Assembly: GCA_964463325.1 (NCBI GenBank)
Contig: CAYXBY010000047.1
Span: forward strand, 1 to 12,167
Length of the DNA: 12,167 nucleotides
Reading direction: 5' to 3'
Origin: UMGS1002 sp964463325
GTDB taxonomy: Bacteria; Bacillota; Clostridia; Oscillospirales; CAG-272
Shown: positions 7,190-12,167 of the stretch, piece by piece
How positions within the stretch are numbered: position 1 is the stretch's first letter
How the letters are laid out: the number at the start of each line of letters is the position of its first letter
Translations under genes and position numbers: made by a program
Notes under the pieces: generated by a model
Seen by the model: the letters and a program-made list of their open reading frames with translations, nothing else
What the model was told of the DNA's origin: nothing
The model's database searches: none

Positions 7190-7230
7190 TTATCGATGTA
7201 GATGTATTAATAATTTGACTTTATCGATGT
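7190..7230. repeat. Direct repeat TTATCGATGT, 31-bp period, in the divergent LysR promoter region
   Basis: TTATCGATGT occurs at 7190-7199 and again at 7221-7230. The 31-bp spacing is about three helical turns, so both copies face the same side of the DNA. Each holds the palindrome ATCGAT. The second copy fills the spacer of the rightward promoter, and the first lies in the leader of the leftward LysR. A regulator operator is inferred. Confidence 0.5.
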
Positions 7231-7243
7231 GTTCGCGTACAAT
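7215..7243 (+). promoter_or_regulatory. Rightward promoter of the small protein / LysR / MATE operon
   Basis: TTGACT (7215-7220), a 17-bp spacer and TACAAT (7238-7243). Its -10 overlaps the -10 of the leftward LysR promoter by two bases, so the two promoters should compete for polymerase. The predicted start near 7250 gives a leader of about 90 nt to the ATG at 7342. Confidence 0.65.
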
Positions 7244-7270
7244 TATAACTGTTGGAGCGCGAAATGTCAA
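7242..7270 (-). promoter_or_regulatory. Perfect-consensus promoter of the leftward LysR gene
   Basis: On the minus strand: TTGACA (7270-7265), a 17-bp spacer and TATAAT (7247-7242), an exact consensus sigma-70/sigma-A match. The start near 7235 gives a leader of about 70 nt containing the first direct repeat. A regulator gene with such a strong promoter is usually held down by a repressor; autorepression is inferred. Confidence 0.75.
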
Positions 7271-7285
7271 GTGCAACTTTCGCGC
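7257..7285. promoter_or_regulatory. Perfect 8-bp inverted repeat around the leftward -35
   Basis: GCGCGAAA (7257-7264) and TTTCGCGC (7278-7285) flank 13 bp that contain the leftward -35. A third related half site, TTCGCG, is at 7232-7237 in the rightward promoter spacer. Dyads with this spacing suit LysR-family binding. In the rightward transcript the repeat could also fold as a hairpin near the 5' end. Confidence 0.5.
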
Positions 7286-7341
7286 CACTGCATAAATTCT
7301 GTAGAAAGGAGCTTTTCTGTGCAAGAAAGAAGTTCAACGCT

Positions 7342-7545
7342 ATGGATGAAAAGAACAAACTGCTGCTGCACACGGAGAATTTCGCCATGCAGAACGCATT
7401 AGGCTTTTATTCAAATCGCCGCTTCGAACAGGACGACACTTACGAGTACTACCATATCCCCGTCGAGCCACCGCGTACCGATAAGGATGCCTCGACATCC
7501 CCACCAGCAGATAAAAAGCCACCGGGGAAGAAAAACAATGCTTGA
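7342..7545 (+). CDS. Small hydrophilic protein of unknown function, first gene of the LysR/MATE operon
   Basis: I do not recognise this protein. From the ATG at 7342 it has 67 residues: an N-terminal segment possibly helical (MDEKNKLLLHTENFAMQNAL), an aromatic acidic stretch (RFEQDDTYEYYHIPVEPP) and a Pro/Lys-rich tail. There are no membrane segments and no cysteines. Codon choice is like that of its neighbours (CTG, TTC, GAC, TAC), which supports real coding. The start is uncertain. The ribosome site at 7342 is weak (AGAAAGAAG), while an ATG at 7264 has GGAG 6 nt upstream and would give 93 residues, but sits very close to the predicted transcription start. The stop overlaps the next gene by 8 nt (ATGCTTGA), a sign of translational coupling to the LysR. 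Confidence 0.6.
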   Translation: MDEKNKLLLHTENFAMQNALGFYSNRRFEQDDTYEYYHIPVEPPRTDKDASTSPPADKKPPGKKNNA

Positions 7546-8476
7546 AAATGTAAGATACGATCAAAGGTACGATTCCCTGCTCGTGGTCTACCGTTTCGGC
7601 AGCTACACCCGCGCCGCCGGCAGCCTGGCACTGACGCCCTCGGCTGTGTCACAGCAGATACACTCCGTTGAGCGAGAGCTTGGAACAACGCTGTTTGTAC
7701 GTCGAAAAAACAGGCTGGCTCCGACAGCGGAATGTGAGCTCGTAGTCAAAAATGTGCAGCGGATACGTGCGCTGTGCCGCCAAATGTCGGACGGCCTCGA
7801 CCTATCGCGCCGACACATCGATCGACTGTGCATCGGAGTGACGCCAAGCGCCGAAAACTATGCGCTGTCCGGCGTCCTGCTATCACCGACCGACACAGAT
7901 CCGCCGCTCCAGCTCAAGATCACATCCGGCTCGGCTGACGAGCTGTGCAGCCGGCTGCACAATCACGAGATAGATCTGGCAGTCATCGAGGGGCCCTGCA
8001 ACACTGACGGATTCGTCAGCGTGCTTATGGACACCGATCACCTGACAGTGGCCGTACCACCCGCCGGCCGTTTTGCGGGTGACGGCATGATAACCGTCCG
8101 TCAGCTACTCTCCGAGCGGCTGATATTAAAGCCGCAAAGCTCCGGCACACGTGTGCTTTTTGAGTCCAGCCTCAAGAGTGCCGGCATCCCGATCGACCGA
8201 CTAAACATCATCATGGAGCTCGACGGCATCGACACCATCATCCGCCTGGTCAACAGCGGCTACGGGCTGTCAGTGCTGTCAAACAATGCCTGCCGTGAAT
8301 ACGTTCAACGCGGCGATATCGCCGTCGTTAATCTTGAAGGCATCAGCATGTGTCGAACCGTTCGCATGCTGTACAGACCCGGTGACGACATGCAAAGCAT
8401 AGTTAAAACGATTCAACTTTATTACAACAGCCCCGCCGAGACGGGAGCATCCAAGGAGGATCACGACGTAAAATGA
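7538..8476 (+). CDS. LysR-family transcriptional regulator (rightward member, co-transcribed with MATE)
   Basis: A 312-residue LysR regulator. The HTH is at residues 9-68 (GSYTRAAGSLALTPSAVSQ region, then TLFVRRKNRLAPT). The effector domain runs from about 95 to 295 (LCIGVTPSAEN, EIDLAVIEG at 144-152, LMDTDHLTVAV at 163-173, SSGTRVLF at 201-208, MELDGIDTI at 226-234). The start at 7538 is chosen because the LysR HTH begins there and a GGGGAAG ribosome site precedes it. Its ATG overlaps the stop of the small upstream gene by 8 nt, and its stop overlaps the MATE start by 4 nt (ATGA), so translation of three genes is chained. It is a paralogue of the divergent LysR but has diverged in the first half of the effector domain, so ligand preferences may differ. 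It probably controls the MATE gene. Confidence 0.93.
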   Translation: MLENVRYDQRYDSLLVVYRFGSYTRAAGSLALTPSAVSQQIHSVERELGTTLFVRRKNRLAPTAECELVVKNVQRIRALCRQMSDGLDLSRRHIDRLCIGVTPSAENYALSGVLLSPTDTDPPLQLKITSGSADELCSRLHNHEIDLAVIEGPCNTDGFVSVLMDTDHLTVAVPPAGRFAGDGMITVRQLLSERLILKPQSSGTRVLFESSLKSAGIPIDRLNIIMELDGIDTIIRLVNSGYGLSVLSNNACREYVQRGDIAVVNLEGISMCRTVRMLYRPGDDMQSIVKTIQLYYNSPAETGASKEDHDVK

Positions 8477-9894
8477 ACCAGCGTGAAAGAGAAAAATATT
8501 TATTTGAAGAAAGCTCCGTGATGAAGGCCATCATCAGCCTTGCACTGCCCTCCATCATGGGGCAGATAATATTGGTCATTTACAACATGGCCGACACCTT
8601 CTTTGTCAGCCTGACTCGCAGCGACGAAATGATCACCGCCGTAACCGTCTGTATGCCGGCGTTCATGTTTTTGTCGGCAATATCCAATCTGTTCGGCGTT
8701 GGCGGTGCCAGCGTGATATCACGGCTGATGGGCGCCCGCCAGCGTGAGCAGGCCAAGCACGCGTCCGCATTCGCCATTTGGGGCTGCATAGCAGTTTCAA
8801 CGGTCTATGCGTTGGGGGTGTACATATTCATGGACGGCTTTGTAGATCTGCTGGGCGGAAAGGCGGACGACGTTCACGAATTTTCCTGCCAATACATGCT
8901 GGTGGCAGTCGTCATCGGCAGTGTCGTGACAGCGCTCAACACGCTGCTCTCTCACCTCATCCGCGCTGAGGGACGTTCAATGCAAGCCAGCCTCGGCATA
9001 ATAATCGGCGGTGTGCTTAACATCGCGCTTGACCCGCTTTTTATGTTTGTAATACTCGAACCCGGCAACGAGGTGCTCGGCGCCGCGCTCGCTACTATGA
9101 TTTCAAATCTGTTCGCGTTAGTCTACTTCATCGTCTACATCGTCATAAAGCACCGTGAGATGGTGCTCTCCCCCCGCCCGACCGCCGATATGTTCAAGCA
9201 TCGCATCCCGCTCGACGTTATCAGCATTGGCCTCCCCGCCTGCTTGATGACACTATGTGAAAACATCTCGTACGCTGTGCTCGATAACCTCATGAGCGCC
9301 TTTAGCACGGCTGCTCAGGCCGGTATCGGCGTTGCAAAAAAGGTCAATATGCTGGCGCACTCCATCGTTCGCGGCATGGCGCAGGGAGTTCTGCCGCTGA
9401 TCGGCTACAATTTTGCATCCGGCAATCGTCGCCGCATGCGCCACACTGTTTATCTGTCGGCAACCATGTCGATAATCATCTCGGTCGCATGCATGGCGGT
9501 GTCCTTTATCTTCTCGCACCAGCTGGTCGACCTGTTTCTTGAGGCCGGCGGAGATTCGCACGGCTACGGCTCTGTCTTCTTGAGAATATTGTGTGTGGGT
9601 GCTCCCTTCTCAGCCTGGGCTTATACCGTCATCTCCTTCTTCCAGGCCACTGGGCACATGACCAAATCGCTTGTGCTGGCGCTGCTGCGCAAGGGCATTT
9701 TGGACATTCCGCTGATGTTCGTGCTCAATGCCCTCTACCCCATTTATGGCATTGTCTGCGCAACACCGGCAGCCGATATCATCTGCTGCATCACCGCGGT
9801 CGTGCTGTTCATACTATTTATGAAAAAGCATGGTCATGATAATACAGACTCCACTGTTGTTAAAGAGCAGGATGAGCCCGTTCAGATAAGGTAA
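8473..9894 (+). CDS. MATE-family efflux transporter
   Basis: A 473-residue inner-membrane multidrug or metabolite exporter driven by a cation gradient. About twelve hydrophobic helices are visible in two repeated halves (first half to about residue 225, second from about 245). Family marks are LALPSIMGQIILVIYNMAD (23-41), the loop GVGGASVISRLMGARQREQA (75-94), NIALDPLFMF (183-192), GYNFASG (311-317) and QATGHM (391-396). These fit the MepA-like branch common in Firmicutes; the substrate is not predictable. The C-terminal tail (452-473) is polar and cytoplasmic. The ATG overlaps the LysR stop (ATGA). AAGGAGGA lies 12 nt upstream, longer than ideal, so translation probably relies partly on coupling. 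It is the last gene of the operon; no clear terminator follows before the mscL promoter. Confidence 0.95.
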   Translation: MNQREREKYLFEESSVMKAIISLALPSIMGQIILVIYNMADTFFVSLTRSDEMITAVTVCMPAFMFLSAISNLFGVGGASVISRLMGARQREQAKHASAFAIWGCIAVSTVYALGVYIFMDGFVDLLGGKADDVHEFSCQYMLVAVVIGSVVTALNTLLSHLIRAEGRSMQASLGIIIGGVLNIALDPLFMFVILEPGNEVLGAALATMISNLFALVYFIVYIVIKHREMVLSPRPTADMFKHRIPLDVISIGLPACLMTLCENISYAVLDNLMSAFSTAAQAGIGVAKKVNMLAHSIVRGMAQGVLPLIGYNFASGNRRRMRHTVYLSATMSIIISVACMAVSFIFSHQLVDLFLEAGGDSHGYGSVFLRILCVGAPFSAWAYTVISFFQATGHMTKSLVLALLRKGILDIPLMFVLNALYPIYGIVCATPAADIICCITAVVLFILFMKKHGHDNTDSTVVKEQDEPVQIR

Positions 9895-9918
9895 TAACGT
9901 AAAAATCGCCCGCAGGGC

Positions 9919-9947
9919 TTGACAATTTCAATGTGCTGTGATAGTAT
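9919..9947 (+). promoter_or_regulatory. mscL promoter, extended -10
   Basis: TTGACA (9919-9924, perfect), a 17-bp spacer and TAGTAT (9942-9947) preceded by TGA. The start is predicted near 9954, and the ATG at 9982 follows a short G-rich leader. Confidence 0.75.
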
Positions 9948-9981
9948 TTAAAGAAAATAAATCAAGCATGGGGGCGAGGCC

Positions 9982-10617
9982 ATGAAAAGCAAGGATAAGC
10001 AGACCGTCATCGAGGCGACACGCGAGCTCGGTGAAAATGTTGAGAAGAAATCGCGGGCATTCTGGACAGATTTCAAAAAATTTGCCGCCAAGGGCAACAT
10101 AATCGACCTGGCGATTGCAGTCGTCATAGGCACGGCCTTCAACAAGATAGTCAGCAGTCTTGTTTCGTGCATCATAACTCCACTCACCAGCATGCTGCTT
10201 CCGACTGGCGATCTGGCTTCCCTCAAATGGGTGCTCAAGCCGGCCATCGAGGCCAACGAGGAAGCTGGGATCGAGGCGGTCGCCGAGGTCTCCGTCACTT
10301 ACGGGACGTTTCTCCAAAGCGCGATAGATTTCTTCGTAATAGCACTGACAATGTTCGTGGTTCTGAAGATATATATGAAGCTCAAGGAGGCCTTCCGCAG
10401 CCGCGAAAAAGCCGAGGCCGAAAAACGAGCAAAGGAGGTCGTCGAGCGAAAAAAAGCCGAGACCGAAGCCGCTGCTGCGGCCGAGCAGGCGCGCCAGGAA
10501 AAGGTTCGCAACGACTTTTTAGAGGATGTTTCAATTCAAGCCGACACTCTGACCGAGGTGCGCGACATACTGCTGAGGCTTGAGCAATCACTTGCAACAA
10601 AAAGAGATGACGCTTAA
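9982..10617 (+). CDS. mscL: Large-conductance mechanosensitive channel MscL with extended C-terminus
   Basis: A homopentameric tension-gated channel that vents solutes on hypo-osmotic shock. At 211 residues it is much longer than the usual 120-150. The channel core starts at about residue 30: DFKKFAAKGNIIDLAIAVVIGTAF (30-53) is the amphipathic N-helix and TM1 gate, with Leu43, Ala46 and Val47 at the hydrophobic constriction (Ala as in mycobacterial MscL). SSLVSCIITPLTSML (58-72) follows, then a periplasmic loop to about 105 and TM2 near 112-133. The first 29 residues are a charged N-terminal extension. Residues 135-178 are a long, highly charged Glu/Lys/Ala-rich helix that probably deepens the cytoplasmic coiled-coil bundle. 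The normal C-terminal helix mark (LTEVRDILLRLEQ) is kept at 190-202. A weak GAGG-like ribosome site precedes the ATG. The gene is monocistronic, and the stop is TAA. Confidence 0.95.
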   Translation: MKSKDKQTVIEATRELGENVEKKSRAFWTDFKKFAAKGNIIDLAIAVVIGTAFNKIVSSLVSCIITPLTSMLLPTGDLASLKWVLKPAIEANEEAGIEAVAEVSVTYGTFLQSAIDFFVIALTMFVVLKIYMKLKEAFRSREKAEAEKRAKEVVERKKAETEAAAAAEQARQEKVRNDFLEDVSIQADTLTEVRDILLRLEQSLATKRDDA

Positions 10618-10663
10618 GCGGCATAATCAGTTAAAAATTATATCGATTTTTCATCCTCGGTTA

Positions 10664-10692
10664 TTGACTAATGAGTTCAAACATAGTATAAT
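10664..10692 (+). promoter_or_regulatory. Promoter of the small membrane protein gene
   Basis: TTGACT (10664-10669), a 17-bp spacer and a perfect TATAAT (10687-10692). GGGAG at 10726-10730 lies 8 nt before the ATG at 10739. Confidence 0.78.
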
Positions 10693-10738
10693 AATGTGAG
10701 GCGGCTCAGGCCGTCAATAAACATTGGGAGCATTACAT

Positions 10739-10972
10739 ATGAAACAGCTTATTCAAGCAATCGACGATCTGCCATTGATCGTTAAGATTATTTTCAGCCT
10801 GCCCTGCATAGCTATCATCTGGAGTATTTACAGACTGTGCCGCAGCATCGAGGCTAAGAATGTTCTCGGCATCGTACTTGCGCTGGTGCTGATCTTTGCC
10901 GGCCCTACATTCTTTTGGATTATCGATATCATCTGCGTCCTGCTGAACGGCAAGATCTGGTGGCTGGACTAA
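10739..10972 (+). CDS. Small integral membrane protein of unknown function
   Basis: A 77-residue protein with two predicted membrane helices (about residues 12-32, PLIVKIIFSLPCIAIIWSIY, and 42-68, NVLGIVLALVLIFAGPTFFW onward). A short positively charged loop between them (RLCRSIEAKN) suggests both ends lie outside and the loop inside. The end, DIICVLLNGKIWWLD, resembles small uncharacterised Firmicute membrane proteins; I cannot name a family. The ATG at 10739 is preferred over a TTG five codons upstream because GGGAG is correctly spaced. It has its own promoter and a strong terminator, so it is a single-gene unit and unlikely to be spurious. Confidence 0.78.
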   Translation: MKQLIQAIDDLPLIVKIIFSLPCIAIIWSIYRLCRSIEAKNVLGIVLALVLIFAGPTFFWIIDIICVLLNGKIWWLD

Positions 10973-11006
10973 AATCAAAGAAATCAATGTAACCCACAGA
11001 AAGGTT

Positions 11007-11049
11007 AAACCCCGACAGGCTTTTAAAGTCTGTCGGGGTTTGCTTTTGG
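11007..11049 (+). terminator. Intrinsic terminator after the small membrane protein gene
   Basis: A 12-bp stem (11007-11018 with 11030-11041, arm AAACCCCGACAG) with an A/T-rich loop that can extend the stem. It is followed by TGCTTTTGGCTTTT. It sits 34 nt after the stop at 10972. Confidence 0.88.
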
Positions 11050-11056
11050 CTTTTGG

Positions 11057-11080
11057 CATCCCGCAGCGTGCTGCGGGATG
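11057..11080. terminator. Second hairpin, probably the end of the ABC exporter gene
   Basis: A perfect 10-bp stem CATCCCGCAG / CTGCGGGATG with a CGTG loop, starting 8 nt beyond the stop of the leftward ABC gene. There is no T run on the minus side. An AT-rich stretch (ATTATATTTT) follows on the plus side, so it may back up the plus terminator or protect the 3' end of the ABC mRNA. Confidence 0.6.
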
Positions 11081-11088
11081 ATTATATT

Positions 11089-12167
11089 TTATTCAAGCTC
11101 AAACGCGCCGGTGTAGAGCTGGTAGTAGGTTCCCTTCTCAGCGATCAGCTTGTCATGGCTGCCGCGCTCGATTATACGACCGTGGTCAAGCACCATGATG
11201 ACATCCGAATTTTTGACCGTTGACAGGCGGTGCGCAATGACGAACACCGTTCTGCCCTCCATCAGCTTATCCATGCCGCGCGAGACTATCGCCTCGGTAC
11301 GCGTGTCGATCGACGAGGTGGCCTCGTCAAGTATCATGACCGGCGGGTCAGCTACGGCTGCACGCGCGATGGCGATCAACTGGCGCTGACCCTGCGAGAG
11401 GTTGGCGCCGTTGTTGGTCAGCTCGGTGTCGTAGCCGCTGGGCAGACGGGTAATGAAATCGTCCGCGCCGGCCAGCTTAGCTGCCTCTATACACTCCTCA
11501 TCGGTCGCATCGAGACGGCCGTAGCGGATATTGTCCATGACGCTGCCGGTAAACAGGTTGGTATCCTGCAGCACTATGCCCAGCGAGCGGCGCAGATCGG
11601 ATTTTTTGATCTTGTTGATATTAATGCCGTCGTAGCGTATCTTGCCGTCGGCAATGTCGTAAAAGCGATTGATGAGGTTGGTGATGGTCGTCTTGCCGGC
11701 GCCCGTCGCGCCGACGAAGGCCACCTTCTGACCCGGCTCAGCATAGACCGAGACGTCATGCAGCACGTCCTTGCCCTCTTCATAGCCGAAATCAACCTCC
11801 ACCATACGCACGTCGCCCTCAAGCGGCGTATACGTCAAGCTGCCGTCACCGTGCGGGTGCTTCCACGCCCACTGACCGGTGTGCTCTGCCGTCTCAACGA
11901 TGTTGCCGTTTTCATCTCTGCGGCAGTTGACCAGCGTAACATAGCCGTCGTCCGTCTCGGGCTGCTCATCCATCAGGCCAAAGACACGCTCAGCGCCCGC
12001 CATAGCCATGATGATGGAGTTGACCTGCTGGGACACCTGGTTGACACTGCCCGTAAACTGCTTGGTCATATTAAGGAAAGGCACGATGATATCGATGGAG
12101 AATCCCAGTCCCATAAAGCCGCCCGCCGTCACAAGGCCGCGGAAGCTGATGTTGGGCATTCCCGACA
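11089..12167 (-). CDS. ABC exporter, fused permease/ATPase, C-terminal part (5' end beyond window)
   Basis: Half of a type IV ABC exporter dimer (MsbA/YfiC-like) that pumps lipids, drugs or peptides outward using ATP. The frame is open to the right edge, so only the last TM segment of the permease (near 12085-12130) and the ATPase are here. Counting from the first Met in the window (12159, not the true start): an inter-domain insert at 70-120 (GQWAWKHPHGDG), Walker A GATGAGKT (150-157), Q-loop Gln198, signature LSQGQ (254-258), Walker B VMILDE (274-279) with catalytic Glu279, D-loop SSID (282-285) and switch His310. All ATPase residues are canonical. The insert is typical of a Clostridial subfamily often encoded as tandem heterodimer genes, so a partner gene just off the right edge is likely. 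The stop is TAA at 11089-11091. Confidence 0.95.
   Translation of the reverse strand, partial: SGMPNISFRGLVTAGGFMGLGFSIDIIVPFLNMTKQFTGSVNQVSQQVNSIIMAMAGAERVFGLMDEQPETDDGYVTLVNCRRDENGNIVETAEHTGQWAWKHPHGDGSLTYTPLEGDVRMVEVDFGYEEGKDVLHDVSVYAEPGQKVAFVGATGAGKTTITNLINRFYDIADGKIRYDGININKIKKSDLRRSLGIVLQDTNLFTGSVMDNIRYGRLDATDEECIEAAKLAGADDFITRLPSGYDTELTNNGANLSQGQRQLIAIARAAVADPPVMILDEATSSIDTRTEAIVSRGMDKLMEGRTVFVIAHRLSTVKNSDVIMVLDHGRIIERGSHDKLIAEKGTYYQLYTGAFELE

Noticed and set aside
9895..9918. A possible terminator after the MATE gene (GCCC-GCA-GGGC)
   Set aside because: The stem is only 4 bp and there is no T run; it also abuts the mscL -35.
10124..10135. Loss of the gate glycine of E. coli MscL (Ala46 here)
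   Set aside because: Mycobacterial MscL also has Ala at this position, so it is normal family variation and not a defect.
1..12167. tRNA, rRNA, CRISPR arrays, riboswitches, insertion sequences, toxin-antitoxin or phage genes
   Set aside because: No cloverleaf, repeat-spacer array, transposase motif, terminal inverted repeat or phage protein was seen. Intergenic gaps are all under 180 bp and are explained by promoters, leaders and terminators.

Overview
The window looks like chromosomal DNA of a gut-type Firmicute, most likely class Clostridia. The signs are moderate GC, strong AGGAGG-type ribosome binding sites, sigma-A promoters with 17-bp spacers, and proteins that read like Clostridial families (a GH78 rhamnosidase, a membrane-anchored XRE regulator, a MATE exporter, and an ABC exporter with the inter-domain insert common in that class). 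No rRNA, tRNA, CRISPR array, transposase or phage module was seen. Every identification rests on reading motifs by eye; no database search was run.

Layout. (1) 1-2542, minus: a cytoplasmic GH78 alpha-L-rhamnosidase. Its frame has no stop before the left edge and reads into a palindromic GC-rich element at 1-75. (2) 2543-2690: a divergent promoter region. (3) 2691-3599, plus: a stand-alone NAD(P)H-hydrate dehydratase, closed by a strong hairpin terminator shared with the convergent unit. (4) 5328-3644, minus: a two-gene operon of a membrane-anchored XRE-type regulator (N-terminal HTH plus six membrane segments) and an alpha/beta hydrolase, joined by a TAATG overlap. (5) 6154-5492, minus: a cysteine-rich TetR-type regulator with its own promoter, and palindromes upstream and downstream of the gene. 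(6) 7166-6267, minus, and 7342-9894, plus: a divergent locus. A LysR regulator is transcribed leftward, while a small unrecognised protein, a second LysR and a MATE exporter are transcribed rightward as an overlapping operon. The two LysR proteins look like paralogues and are separated by overlapping back-to-back promoters with dense repeats. (7) 9982-10617: MscL with an enlarged C-terminal charged helix. (8) 10739-10972: a small two-helix membrane protein. (9) 11089-12167, minus: the C-terminal part of an ABC exporter running off the right edge.

The middle of the window is rich in regulators (XRE, TetR and two LysR genes) around membrane functions (MATE, MscL, ABC), which suggests envelope-stress or efflux control. 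The best candidate for an undescribed system is the paired-LysR / small protein / MATE locus at 6267-9894. Next are the membrane-anchored XRE with its coupled hydrolase and the neighbouring TetR with its candidate operators.
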